64,000 nucleotides of DNA from DATBAT01 sp963824805 (GTDB lineage Bacteria > Acidobacteriota > Terriglobia > Terriglobales > Acidobacteriaceae): positions 12,220 through 76,219 of the forward strand of contig CAWGQZ010000057.1 in the NCBI GenBank assembly GCA_963824805.1, given 5' to 3'. Below are positions 20,180 through 29,480 of this stretch, piece by piece. The notes under the pieces are model-generated. The model did not search any database, had not been told where the DNA came from, and worked only from the letters and a program-made list of their open reading frames with translations. Every line of letters begins with the position of its first letter. Position 1 is the first letter of the stretch. The translations under genes and the position numbers were made by a program.

Positions 20180-20409
20180 GGCCAGCCTCCTTTCGTTTCG
20201 ACCCCTTGAAAGTTATTGCAAGAGGGCTGCGATTTCAAACGCCGTAAGTTCTGGTTAGAGGCACAACCCGCTGCCTCCCGCTCGGGGCAGAGATACGGCT
20301 CGAGATTTTTTCTCAGGCTGGGTCCCCGGATATCTTTTCGCGCTAAAAATCCCCCGCTCCGCCCCACAAAAAATCTCCGCCTTCTCTGTGGTAAAAAGAG
20401 GTAGTGTCT

Positions 20410-20937
20410 ATGCAGAAACCTTCAATGCTCGGACGGCCGAAAAGAACGAAGCCGGGGCTTACTATTTCACGTACATCGACCGCATCAGTGGGACCGATGT
20501 CGTCGGGACTATCGAGAACCAACTCGACGCCTCTGTGGCGTTCTTTCTGAAATATCCGAAGCAAAATCGCTGTACCAATACGCTCCTGACAAATGGAGCA
20601 TCCGTCAGGTTCTAAATCACGTTACCGACACCGAACGGGCATTCGCTTTTCGGACGTTATGGTTTGCCCGTGGTTTTGACTCCCCACTTCCCAGTTACGA
20701 CCAGGAGGTCGCGGCCCTGGGCGCTGAAGCTGACCGAATCCCATGGGCCGATCACATCGAGGAGTTCCGGCGGGTTCGTCGGCCACGATTTCGCTATTCG
20801 GGAACATGCCAGCCGAAGCATGGATGCGAACCGGGATCGCCAGCGACAACCGTTTCACGGTCAGAGCCATGGCGTTCATCACCGCCGGACACCTGGCCCA
20901 CCATCTCGCGGTACTCAAGGAGCGGTATTTGAAGTAG
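20410..20937 (+). CDS. DinB-family four-helix protein (several frameshifts)
   Basis: Pieces in different frames join into one DinB-like protein of about 175 residues: EKNEAGAYYFTYIDRISG, NQLDASVAFF, YAPDKWSIRQVLNHVTDTER, RFTVRAMAFITAGHLAHHLA and VLKERYLK. The conserved metal-ligand histidines are visible in LNHVTDTER and in GHLAHHLAVLKERY. DinB-like proteins are metal-dependent thiol transferases or damage-inducible proteins; the reaction here is unknown. At least three single-base breaks are needed (near 20,430, 20,560 and 20,790). The gene sits just upstream of glpX on the same strand. Confidence 0.68.
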
Positions 20938-21036
20938 TTGAAGCCAAATCGACCGTAATCGTTCTCTTCTTCCCCTTCCACAGCCATCAGAGCTATATTG
21001 CTTAGTTTTTCACTACGGCACACTCGGAGACGATCC

Positions 21037-22065
21037 ATGGGAACGGCTTCCACCACGAAGGCGCGCAGCTTTGGCGAAAACATCGAAAGCGACCTGGCGT
21101 CGCGATTTCTGCGCGTCGTAGAAATCGCGGCCATCGCCTCGGCTCGGACCATGGGGCAAGGCGCGCGTAAGCTGTCCGACCAGGTGGCCACCGAAGCCAT
21201 GCGGCGCACCATGGACAACATCCCCATGCGCGGCACCATCGTCATCGGAGAAGGCGAACGCGACGAAGCGCCCATGCTTTACATCGGCGAGCGTGTCGGC
21301 GCTGAATTTCCCGATGGTACTGAGGTTCCTGAAGTCGACATCGCGGTCGATCCCCTGGAAGGCACCAACCTGTGCGCGACCGGAGCGCCCGGCTCGATCA
21401 CCGTGCTTGCAGCGTCGGAGCGCGGCGGTCTGCTGCACGCCCCCGACTGTTACATGGAAAAGATCGTGGTTGGCCCGTCGTGCAAGAAAGCGGTCGATTT
21501 GGACGCACCCGTCGCGGAAAATCTCAAGAGCATTGCCAAACGCCTCAACCGCGATGTGGACGATCTGGTGGTTATAGTTCTCGATCGTCCCCGGCACGAG
21601 AAATTGATTGCTGATATTCGCTCGGCCGGAGCCCGCATCCGCTTGATCGGCGACGGCGATCTATCTGCCGGAATCGCGGCCGCAGTGCTCGGTACCGGAG
21701 TGCACGCCGTCATGGGATCAGGCGGGGCGCCGGAGGGTGTAATCACCGCGGCGGCAATCCGCTGCCTCAACGGATACATGTTAGGCCGCCTGGTAATCGA
21801 CAAGCCTGAGTTGGAAGAACGCATCGCCCGTATGGGCATTCGCGATAAGAACAAAATCTACGAAGCGCAGGACCTCGCGCCTGGCAAACAGATCATTTTT
21901 GCCGCCACCGGGGTCACCGAGGGCGCTCTGATGAAAGGGGTACGCTTCTTTGGAGAGGGCGTGCGAACCTCCTCCGCCATCATGACCCTGAACACCGGGA
22001 AGGTACGCTTTATCGAAAGTATCCACCTGGATAAGAATGCGGACGTAAGAGTCAGGTTCGCCTAA
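21037..22065 (+). CDS. glpX: Class II fructose-1,6-bisphosphatase GlpX
   Basis: Gluconeogenic phosphatase of about 342 residues converting fructose-1,6-bisphosphate to fructose-6-phosphate. Hallmarks are GIVIGEG-like RGTIVIGEGERDEAPML, the metal site VDPLEGTNLCATG near residue 105, and MGSGGAPEGVITAAA with RCLNGYMLGRL. The C-terminal FFGEGVRTSSAIMTLNTGKVRFIE completes the domain. The longer open frame starts at 20,998, but ATG 21,037 is preceded by a GGAG-type site and gives the family N-terminus. Intact, single-copy style gene. It may also act on sedoheptulose-1,7-bisphosphate, as some GlpX proteins do. Confidence 0.95.
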   Translation: MGTASTTKARSFGENIESDLASRFLRVVEIAAIASARTMGQGARKLSDQVATEAMRRTMDNIPMRGTIVIGEGERDEAPMLYIGERVGAEFPDGTEVPEVDIAVDPLEGTNLCATGAPGSITVLAASERGGLLHAPDCYMEKIVVGPSCKKAVDLDAPVAENLKSIAKRLNRDVDDLVVIVLDRPRHEKLIADIRSAGARIRLIGDGDLSAGIAAAVLGTGVHAVMGSGGAPEGVITAAAIRCLNGYMLGRLVIDKPELEERIARMGIRDKNKIYEAQDLAPGKQIIFAATGVTEGALMKGVRFFGEGVRTSSAIMTLNTGKVRFIESIHLDKNADVRVRFA

Positions 22066-22309
22066 CGACCGCCGGTTTGCTCAGGCGACATCTGATCTCA
22101 AATCCTCGCCGCGACCGGTACGGATGTGTTTGAACGGTTCCCGGGTTCGCTGCACGGCAATCCATCGCGAGCCACGAGCAGCGCCACCAGGAGTGCCTTA
22201 ATCGTGCTCTCATGAAGCTCGGCCGGGAAGGCTGAGAATCCGGCGCAGTGCGATCCCCGACTTTCGCACCACCTGACGAATCGGTCCATCTCGCAATACG
22301 AGAGTGAAC

Positions 22310-23527
22310 CTACTTCAATTGATCCATGAACTGCGCGGGAATCTTCGGGAATGGCGGAAATTCCTGCGAGGCCCCCTTCATCAACGCCACCGTCTTTTCT
22401 GATCGGCGTTTGCCATCGTGCACCGCGATACGATGCGGTTCGTCGGGCCCATAGCCCTCCCATAGAGAGACTCCCGCATAAGCCCCATCCTTGCGCAGGA
22501 TGTAATAAGTCATGTCCATGAAGCGTAGCTTTGCCATGTCGCCGTTGTAGTTCCGAACAATGCGCTTCAGCACGTCCATGCCGGCGTCAAGCGGGGACAT
22601 GCCATGCCGCATATTTTCCACGATGCTATGGGCGCCTGCGACCTTGATGTTCTCTTCCCCGCTGCCGGTAGCGCCCGCCGAGCCCACATCCTGATCGGTG
22701 TAGCAGCCAGCTCCGATGATCGGGGAATCGCCGACGCGACCCGGAAGCTTATACGCTAATCCGCTGGTCGTGGTGCAGCCGGAAATTTCTCCCTTGTCAT
22801 TCAGCGCCGAGCAGTGAATCGTGCCGGTCGGCGGAAACAGGACTTTGCAGATGGCCCGCCCACGAAGCTCCGGCTCAATGCCGAGATTGGCAGCCAGCTG
22901 ATCCATGCGATGTAGCCGCTCCTGCCAAAGTTTGGTTTGAGGGCCGGTGTCAGGCGCTTTCCAACTCGGATCCGCCAAACCCGGCCCCCACCAGTCGTCG
23001 GTCGAGTGGTACTCCTTCCACAACATCCAGATCTTGCGGGAATGGTCGGTAAGCAAGTTCTCCCGCGGAAAACCCATGGCTACCGCGAAGCGCTCGGCGC
23101 CTTCCCCAACCAGCATCACGTGTCCGGTGTGCTCCATCACCGCTTTGGCCACCAGCGAAACGTTCTTGATGTTGCGCACTCCTCCAACCGATCCAGCACG
23201 ACGCGTCGGTCCGTGCATGCAGCACGAGTCGAGCTCCACCACGCCTTCTTCGTTGGGCAAACCGCCCAGCCCTACGCTGGTCTCATTGGGATCGTCTTCC
23301 GGTCCCTTAACCACCTTTAGGGCAGCATCCAGGGTGTCGCCACCGCCCTTCAAAAACGTGAACGCGGGATCGAGATACTCGTAGCCGTTTCCTGCACAAA
23401 CGATGATCGGACGCTTCCCTGACCCACCGGATTTTGCCGGCTCATCACCGGAACCCTGACCTAAGGCGAGGGAAGAAACCGAACTAGCAACTGCTGTGGC
23501 AATGAAATCGCGACGCGACCACGACAT
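22310..23527 (-). CDS. Tat-exported glycosylasparaginase (Ntn-hydrolase)
   Basis: A 405-residue N4-(beta-N-acetylglucosaminyl)-L-asparaginase or related asparaginase. The N-terminus MSWSRRDFIATAVASSVSSLALG is a twin-arginine signal. The precursor should cleave itself before the Thr in PTGTIHCSAL (about residue 234), making that Thr the nucleophile. Downstream LPGRVGDSPIIGAGCYTD and GSAGATGSGEENIKV are family hallmarks of the beta subunit. It would hydrolyse the link between asparagine and GlcNAc or free asparagine-type substrates in the periplasm. Upstream sequence to glpX (about 240 bases) holds no gene I can recognise. Confidence 0.92.
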   Translation of the reverse strand: MSWSRRDFIATAVASSVSSLALGQGSGDEPAKSGGSGKRPIIVCAGNGYEYLDPAFTFLKGGGDTLDAALKVVKGPEDDPNETSVGLGGLPNEEGVVELDSCCMHGPTRRAGSVGGVRNIKNVSLVAKAVMEHTGHVMLVGEGAERFAVAMGFPRENLLTDHSRKIWMLWKEYHSTDDWWGPGLADPSWKAPDTGPQTKLWQERLHRMDQLAANLGIEPELRGRAICKVLFPPTGTIHCSALNDKGEISGCTTTSGLAYKLPGRVGDSPIIGAGCYTDQDVGSAGATGSGEENIKVAGAHSIVENMRHGMSPLDAGMDVLKRIVRNYNGDMAKLRFMDMTYYILRKDGAYAGVSLWEGYGPDEPHRIAVHDGKRRSEKTVALMKGASQEFPPFPKIPAQFMDQLK

Positions 23528-23690
23528 GAGTAGAAGTCTCCCCGGAAAGCGACGGCCAGAATAGCAGAGCCGTCACAAGAATGTGTAGATATGTAGCTTG
23601 GCTTGTCTGGCACACAAGTGGGAAAAAAACAGATTCCATCCAGCGGTGAATCGCCCTCTCCAAACACCCATTGCCGCAAATCCACTTTTA

Positions 23691-24161
23691 ATGTACTTTT
23701 CTGCCATGATCTTGCTCTTCTATGTTGTCCTCACTCTCCTTCCCTTGGCCGGCGTCGCTTGGATTGCCCTCAATGGCGGCCCGTTCACCATGGATGGTCT
23801 TTTCATGTCGCTCATTCTTCTGGCTATGTCGGGAATCGTCGGCACCACGACTCTTTATGAACTCTTGAAAAAGAAGACAGGGGAAACCGTCGGCCAGACT
23901 CCACGCTCCGGACCCGGATTACCCCAGTCGAAGATTGATTCCCTGTCCCAGGGCGGACGCGTTCAAAGTGTTCAGTTCTTCGAAGCGCCGGTTGGAGTTT
24001 CTAATAAATCCGTCGTCGTTCTGGCCAGTTCAGCAGGCTCCCCGCAAACCCTGGTATTTGAAGGCGACATGCGCAATGCACTTCCAGTCGGCCAAAAAGT
24101 TCGGGTTTCTTTTCGCAAAGAGGCGGGCCTGAATGTATTGCTGAATGTCAGTTATTCATAA
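23691..24161 (+). CDS. Hypothetical membrane protein
   Basis: About 156 residues with two hydrophobic helices near the N-terminus (ILLFYVVLTLLPLAGVAWIAL and LFMSLILLAMSGIVGTTTLY) and a soluble C-terminal domain of roughly 80 residues. The tail, with VQFFEAPVGVSNKSVVVLASS and KVRVSFRKEAGLNVLL, looks beta-rich. I do not recognise the family. The open frame extends 31 codons upstream, but that part is unlike a protein N-terminus; ATG 23,691 or 23,706 is more likely. It precedes the diguanylate cyclase gene on the same strand by about 150 bases. Confidence 0.6.
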   Translation: MYFSAMILLFYVVLTLLPLAGVAWIALNGGPFTMDGLFMSLILLAMSGIVGTTTLYELLKKKTGETVGQTPRSGPGLPQSKIDSLSQGGRVQSVQFFEAPVGVSNKSVVVLASSAGSPQTLVFEGDMRNALPVGQKVRVSFRKEAGLNVLLNVSYS

Positions 24162-24307
24162 AGCGGACTGGCTGCCGTAAGGCCTTCACTCCATTACCAG
24201 AGTAATAGCTGCAAGCCGTTTCATCCCCTCTTGTGGCCTCCCTTGCAGTACAAATTCCTATGAGTGCGTCGGGAAGTGGTCTGTCCGGCCATCAAAGGGG
24301 GCGAGGA

Positions 24308-25132
24308 ATGTCGGAAGTGAGGGACGAAAACAATGCTCAACCCTCTATGCTCGCCCGGGCCGAAGAAATCCAGCAGCAGATCCAGCAAATATCCGGACGT
24401 GACCTTCAACTGTGGTCCATTGGAATTCTGCTAATTCTGGTCCTGACCGGCGGCCTGCTGACCTTCGTTTTTCCTAATGTCGTTTGGACGCAGCGTGTAA
24501 TGCGGGTCCACGAAAGCTACCTGCCCCAACTGTTTTTTGGATTGATTTCACTGGTTCTGCTCTTCAATATTTACCTGCTGGGACAAAAAATCAATCTGAA
24601 CTCTACCCGCAGGGCACTGATCCGCGAACTTGTTCTGAACGAGCGTCTGGAGAGCCTTTCCTTAGTCGACCCTCTGACCCAGCTTCTGAACCGCCGTGCC
24701 ATGAATGAGTTGATTCCGCGCGAAGTGGCCCGCGCCAACCGCTTGGGAAGTAGCCTGAGCTTCATGAGCATCGACATCAACGGTTTCCGCCGGATCAACG
24801 ACAAGCAGGGGACCCTGGAAGGCGACGCGGTTCTGGCCGAGTTTTCCAAAATATTGAAGACGGTATTCCGCGGCGGCGACATGGTATTCCGCCAGGGCGG
24901 AGACGAATTTTTTGTAGTGATGCCCGACACCGCAGAGGAACAAGCCGACTATCCGGTGCAGCGTCTCACCCGCTCGGTTGAGAACTGGAATTTGAATAGC
25001 AAAAAGGACTACGAAATCTCCTTCACCTGGGGCATCGCTTCCTATACTACCGGCACCGATCTCGCTGACGTGCTCCGCGTGCTGGACCGCAAACTCTACC
25101 AGAAGAAGCACAATCTGGTTCCAGTGTTTTAA
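24308..25132 (+). CDS. Membrane diguanylate cyclase (GGDEF)
   Basis: About 274 residues. Two transmembrane helices (LWSIGILLILVLTGGLLTFVF near 34-56 and LFFGLISLVLLFNIYLL near 75-94) and a short coiled linker lead to one GGDEF domain. The domain begins DPLTQLLNRRAMNEL and has an intact active site RQGGDEFFV near residue 200, so it should make cyclic di-GMP. An inhibitory RxxD site (RGGD) sits exactly five residues before GGDEF, implying product inhibition. ATG 24,308 is chosen because AAAGGGGG lies six bases upstream; the frame is open to 24,233. It converges on the next gene, overlapping by four bases. Confidence 0.9.
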   Translation: MSEVRDENNAQPSMLARAEEIQQQIQQISGRDLQLWSIGILLILVLTGGLLTFVFPNVVWTQRVMRVHESYLPQLFFGLISLVLLFNIYLLGQKINLNSTRRALIRELVLNERLESLSLVDPLTQLLNRRAMNELIPREVARANRLGSSLSFMSIDINGFRRINDKQGTLEGDAVLAEFSKILKTVFRGGDMVFRQGGDEFFVVMPDTAEEQADYPVQRLTRSVENWNLNSKKDYEISFTWGIASYTTGTDLADVLRVLDRKLYQKKHNLVPVF

Positions 25133-25626
25133 TTCTTCAGATCCGCTAGTCCCTTTACGTCACTCACTAACTTGCCCAGCGTAAGCTTGAAATTCTTTTT
25201 TTCGTTGATAGAGAGCGCCGCCTGCTTGATGGGCTCGGTGAAGGCCCATAACACCACGTGTGTTTTGGGATCGAAGATGACCAGCCGGACTTCAGGTTCC
25301 TGTGGTGACGTTCCATTTCCCTGGTAAATCGTCGTCGGACCGATCACGACGATAAAACTTATTTCAAGGATCAGGTCGGCATCGGCTGGCATTGCCATCA
25401 GTTCGTAGCGGCCCCACTCCTTCATCGCCGCGTAAAACTCATTGTAGGTTTGGTTTGGAAAAGCAGTCATTGCCGTGCTTTCGCCCTGCGCATTCGAAAT
25501 AAAAATCTTCTTGGCCGTACTGATTTGTACTGGTACGGGAGCGGCTGGGGCTACGTCACTGGGGGTCTGTGCCCAGCAAACAGTAGACAGAAATAACAGA
25601 AAGGAAAGCTGTCGTAACGTCAACAT
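25129..25626 (-). CDS. Secreted protein of unknown function
   Basis: A 165-residue protein with a clear signal peptide (MLTLRQLSFLLFLSTVCWAQ). The mature part (ISTAKKIFISNAQGES, LMAMPADADLILEISFIV, VRLVIFDPKTHVVLWAFTEPI) alternates short strands and resembles small lipocalin- or DUF4136-like periplasmic proteins found in Acidobacteriota. That comparison is by eye and weak. It lies tail-to-tail with the diguanylate cyclase, and about 170 bases separate it from the divergent S1 gene. Confidence 0.7.
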   Translation of the reverse strand: MLTLRQLSFLLFLSTVCWAQTPSDVAPAAPVPVQISTAKKIFISNAQGESTAMTAFPNQTYNEFYAAMKEWGRYELMAMPADADLILEISFIVVIGPTTIYQGNGTSPQEPEVRLVIFDPKTHVVLWAFTEPIKQAALSINEKKNFKLTLGKLVSDVKGLADLKN

Positions 25627-25798
25627 AATTTTCTCCTGGCGAACTTCATTGCGCTATATGGCCCGTAGCCCTGATTTTCCAGATACGCCGGAGAAGGCGC
25701 GTCCGAATTGTATGTCGCACTGAGCTCATTTTGAAGTTGAATGCTCCATCGGGGCGCTTGTTATCTGCCACGTCTTTGTGCCACGATAAGTACCTCTC

Positions 25799-27472
25799 AT
25801 GTCCAATCCAATTGTTCCGGAATCCACCAGCAACGCCGAAAACGAAGAGTCCTTCCAAGAACTGCTTTCGCAATACGAAAAGGGCCAGTCGCGTAAATCA
25901 GAGGATGGCACTCGGCAACTGGAGGGCACGGTAGTAGTCGTTACTGCCGACTCCGTGCTCATCGACATCGGATTCAAAAGCGAAGGAATTCTGCCTTTGT
26001 CCGTACTCGGCGGAGAGGCGGTGAAGCCAGGCGACAAGCTGCCAGTATCGGTACAGGGCCGCGACCCCGAGGGCTACTACACACTCTCGCGCTTCAAGGT
26101 CGAGCGTCCGAAGGACTGGACCGCCTTGGAAAAAGCTTTCGCCGAAAAAGCCACCATTGTCGGCACGGTAACTGGCGTCACCAAAGGCGGCCTCAGCGTC
26201 GATGTCGGCGTCCGCGCCTTTATGCCGATCTCACGCAGCGGCACGCGCGATGCTGCGGAGATTGCGGATCTCGTCGGCCAGGAGATTCGCTGCCGCATTA
26301 TCGAACTCGATGTGGCCGATGAAAATGTCGTAGTCGATCGCCGCGCGGTTGCGGAGGAAGAAGAACGCGCAGGAAAGGAGCGACGCTACTCCGAACTCAA
26401 GGAAGGCGAAACTGTGACCGGAACTGTTCGCAGTTTGATGGACTACGGCGCCTTCATCGATCTTGGCGGCGTGGACGGCCTGCTTCACGTCGGCGAAATT
26501 TCTTGGAGCCGCATCAACAAGCCGGCTGATCTTCTCAGCGTTGGCGATCAGGTCAGCGCCAGGGTCCTAAAAATCGATCCCGACAAACGCCGCATCTCGC
26601 TGGGCATGAAACAGCTTCAAGCCCATCCCTGGGAGGCTGTGGCCGGCAAATACAACATCGGTGATCGCGTTACTGGAACCGTCAGCCGCGTGATGGAGTT
26701 CGGCGCCTTCGTCGAACTCGAACCTGGCATAGAAGGCCTCATCCATATTTCCGAAATGTCGTGGGGAAAGAAGCTGCGCATCGCCAGCGACATTGTTAAG
26801 CCGGGCGAAACCGTGGAGGTTGTCATCCTCGGCATCAATCCTGCAGAACGCCGCATCGCGCTGGGCCTGAAACAGGCCTTGGGAGATCCCTGGACCGAAG
26901 CTCCTAAGAAGTTTCCCGTCGGTTCCGTAGTGGAAGGACCCGTCGTCCGAATTATGAAATTCGGTGCCTTCATCCAATTGGCCGAGGGCGTCGATGGAAT
27001 GGTTCATGTCAGCGACGTCACGTCCGACCGCCGCATTGACTCACCCCATGACCTGCTCAAGGTGGGTCAGACGGTCAAAGCGCAGATTCTGGCAGTGGAC
27101 ACGGAAAAACGCCAGGTGCGGCTTGGGATGAAGCAACTGGTCCCGACCGGCGTCGACGAATACCTCGCCGAACACAAAGTAGGCGATATTGTCTCAGGAA
27201 GACTAATGGAAGTTTCTGGCGTGCAGGCCCGAGCCGAATTAGGGGAAGGAATATTCGCGAACTGCCGTATCAGCGAAAAACTTCAAGCTCCGGAAGAGAC
27301 GAAGTCCGAACCCAAAGTCGACTTATCGTCGTTGACCTCAATGCTGCAGGCCCGCTGGAAAGGCGGCGCCAGCAATGCAAAACCTGAGCCGGTCAAAGCT
27401 GGCCAGGTACGAAGTTTTCGCATCACCCAGCTAGATCCACCAAACAAAAAAATAGAAGTAGAGCTGGCATAA
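25799..27472 (+). CDS. rpsA: 30S ribosomal protein S1
   Basis: A 557-residue protein with six S1 OB-fold repeats. Each is marked by a G-x-V...GAFV/I-type strand pair: EGTVVVVTADSVLIDIG, VGTVTGVTKGGLSVDVG, TGTVRSLMDYGAFIDLG, TGTVSRVMEFGAFVELE, EGPVVRIMKFGAFIQLA and SGRLMEVSGVQARAELG. It binds mRNA leader sequences on the small subunit and helps initiation. Length matches the six-domain type. Repeats 3 to 5 are the most canonical; the first two and last are divergent, as is usual. The intact frame over 1.67 kb shows that this part of the assembly is good quality. Confidence 0.95.
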   Translation: MSNPIVPESTSNAENEESFQELLSQYEKGQSRKSEDGTRQLEGTVVVVTADSVLIDIGFKSEGILPLSVLGGEAVKPGDKLPVSVQGRDPEGYYTLSRFKVERPKDWTALEKAFAEKATIVGTVTGVTKGGLSVDVGVRAFMPISRSGTRDAAEIADLVGQEIRCRIIELDVADENVVVDRRAVAEEEERAGKERRYSELKEGETVTGTVRSLMDYGAFIDLGGVDGLLHVGEISWSRINKPADLLSVGDQVSARVLKIDPDKRRISLGMKQLQAHPWEAVAGKYNIGDRVTGTVSRVMEFGAFVELEPGIEGLIHISEMSWGKKLRIASDIVKPGETVEVVILGINPAERRIALGLKQALGDPWTEAPKKFPVGSVVEGPVVRIMKFGAFIQLAEGVDGMVHVSDVTSDRRIDSPHDLLKVGQTVKAQILAVDTEKRQVRLGMKQLVPTGVDEYLAEHKVGDIVSGRLMEVSGVQARAELGEGIFANCRISEKLQAPEETKSEPKVDLSSLTSMLQARWKGGASNAKPEPVKAGQVRSFRITQLDPPNKKIEVELA

Positions 27473-27492
27473 CCGTTAATCCCTCCCCAACT

Positions 27493-27529
27493 CTGTCATC
27501 CCGAGCAACACCGAGGAACCTTGCGTTTC
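27493..27529 (+). repeat. Dispersed intergenic repeat copy 2
   Basis: TGTCATCCCGAGCAACACCG followed by AGGAACCTTGCG, located between the S1 gene and the convergent oligoendopeptidase gene. It matches the copies at 11,395 and 36,955 with a few changes. Confidence 0.7.
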
Positions 27530-27535
27530 TAGCCG

Positions 27536-29395
27536 CTACTTCCCCTGCCGGTCGAGCACCTTCTCCATATCACCCATCACCCGGTTCATTTTACGCATCG
27601 TCAACTCAAGCGGCTCGTCGGTCGTCATATCCACCCCAGCTTCTTTCAGCAAATCAATCGGATACCTCGACCTTCCGGAAGAAATAAACTTTAAATATTT
27701 CTTAGTCGCCTCCGGGTCTCCAGACAGCACCATTTCTGACAGCGCGGACGAAGCCGTAAACGAAGTCGCATACTGGAAAACGTAGTAGTCATTGTAAAAG
27801 TGCGGGATAAATGACCACTCATTGGCCACATAATCATCGACGATGCAGACTCCCTGATCATGGCCGTAGTACTTCTTCACGATCTCGTCATACAGCTTTG
27901 AAAGCGAGTCTCCGGTCAATGGCTGGCCTTTCTCGGCCATCTCGTGCATGCGCAGTTCGAACTCGGAAAACTGTGTCTGCCGGAACACGGTGCCTTTGAT
28001 CCCCTCCAGATAATTTCCCAGCAGAAGCAATCGCGTCGGCTCGTCACGGATCGTCTTCAGCATGTAATCGATCAGAAGGGCCTCGTTGAAAGTGGACGCC
28101 ACCTCCGCCACGAAAATCGGATAGGACGCCAGCGGAAACGGCTGCGTCTTGTTGGAGAAATAGCTGTGCATGGTGTGGCCCAGTTCATGCGCCAGCGTGC
28201 TCATGTCGTCATACTTGCCGTTGTAGTTCAGCAACATGTAGGGATGCACGTCATACGCGTCCCCCGCCGAGTATGCTCCCGAAGTTTTGCCCTCATTGGG
28301 GAACATATCGATCCAGCGCTCGGTGAAAGCCCGCTTGGCGCCCGCCAGGTATTCGGGACCGAGGGGCTCCAGCGCGGAAAGAATATTCTTCTGTGAATCC
28401 TCGACGGAAAATTTCAGATCGACGGATGCCACCAACGGCGCATAAAGATCGTAGTAGTGCAGCTTCTCGACGCCCATCATTCGCCTGCGCAATTTCAAAT
28501 AGCGATGGAACGTCGGTAGATTGCGGTTGACGCCCTCAATCAATCGCATGTAAACCGATGTCGGAATGTTGTTGCCATCGAGCGAGGCTTCCAACCCGCT
28601 GCCATATTTGTGCGCCCGGGAATAAAAGCTCGATCCTTGCAGCTTGGCGTTGGTCAACGCACCGAAAGTCGCGCGATATTTTCCCAGTGCCTCAAAAAAA
28701 GTCGCCATGACCTTCTTTCGGTCATCACGATTCTTGGAGGCGCGATGAAGTGAAAATGCCGCCTTGTCGAGCTTCACAGTTTCGCCGTCACTTAACACCA
28801 CGCTTGGGAAGGGAAAATCGGCGTCCGAAAATACGTGATAGATGCTGGAAGGCGCGCTGCCCATGATGCCCGCACCGGCCAGAATCTTTTCTTCCGCGTC
28901 GCTGCCGGTGTGTTCCCGCCGCCGCACAATGTCATCCAGAATTTGCTTATAAATCTTGAGCCGCGGCTCTTCCGCAAGAAAATGCGCAATCAACACCGGA
29001 TCCATCTTTAGGATCTCAGGCTCAACATAAGCGCTCTCCGCGCCGAAGTTGGTTGCGATCTGAATCATCTCTTGTCTCATGGCCAAGTAGTTGCTATCTC
29101 GCGTGTCCTGATCGGAGATCAGCGCCGCGTAAAGATAGAGTCGCGTCAGTTCCTTCTCCAGATGGCTCTGGTTTTCCAGAGCATCCGCCAGGGTCTTCGC
29201 CGAAGACGCCAATTTGCCCTGGAACTCCCGCAAGGTTGGCAACTGTGCCACTACCTTGTCTTTCTCCGTGCGCCAGGCCTCATCTGAGGGGTAGATCGCA
29301 GTGAGGTCCCATTTGTATTGGTCAGGAATCTTGCTACGATCGCGCTCCTGCGAAAAAGCAGGCGTAGCCTGAGAAGCAAAAATATAAATACGCAT
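27536..29395 (-). CDS. pepF: Oligoendopeptidase F (M3B metallopeptidase)
   Basis: A 619-residue zinc peptidase that trims short peptides. The catalytic motif HELGHTMHSYF lies near residue 402, with the second zinc ligand region FVAEVASTFNEALL about 30 residues later. The N-terminal helical domain (WDLTAIYPSDEAWR) and C-terminal QYATSFTASSALSEM are typical of PepF. The first residues MRIYIFASQATPAFSQ look like the end of a signal peptide lacking its hydrophobic core, so an upstream start or an indel near the start is possible. It lies 85 bases downstream of the M28 peptidase gene on the same strand, and the two may form an operon. Confidence 0.93.
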   Translation of the reverse strand: MRIYIFASQATPAFSQERDRSKIPDQYKWDLTAIYPSDEAWRTEKDKVVAQLPTLREFQGKLASSAKTLADALENQSHLEKELTRLYLYAALISDQDTRDSNYLAMRQEMIQIATNFGAESAYVEPEILKMDPVLIAHFLAEEPRLKIYKQILDDIVRRREHTGSDAEEKILAGAGIMGSAPSSIYHVFSDADFPFPSVVLSDGETVKLDKAAFSLHRASKNRDDRKKVMATFFEALGKYRATFGALTNAKLQGSSFYSRAHKYGSGLEASLDGNNIPTSVYMRLIEGVNRNLPTFHRYLKLRRRMMGVEKLHYYDLYAPLVASVDLKFSVEDSQKNILSALEPLGPEYLAGAKRAFTERWIDMFPNEGKTSGAYSAGDAYDVHPYMLLNYNGKYDDMSTLAHELGHTMHSYFSNKTQPFPLASYPIFVAEVASTFNEALLIDYMLKTIRDEPTRLLLLGNYLEGIKGTVFRQTQFSEFELRMHEMAEKGQPLTGDSLSKLYDEIVKKYYGHDQGVCIVDDYVANEWSFIPHFYNDYYVFQYATSFTASSALSEMVLSGDPEATKKYLKFISSGRSRYPIDLLKEAGVDMTTDEPLELTMRKMNRVMGDMEKVLDRQGK

Positions 29396-29480
29396 GAATA
29401 ATCCTCGTCAGTTCTAGTTTCTCACGATCCGTAACTGAGAATTGAGGACCATGAACTCCAACGGTTGGATTCCCGCCGCC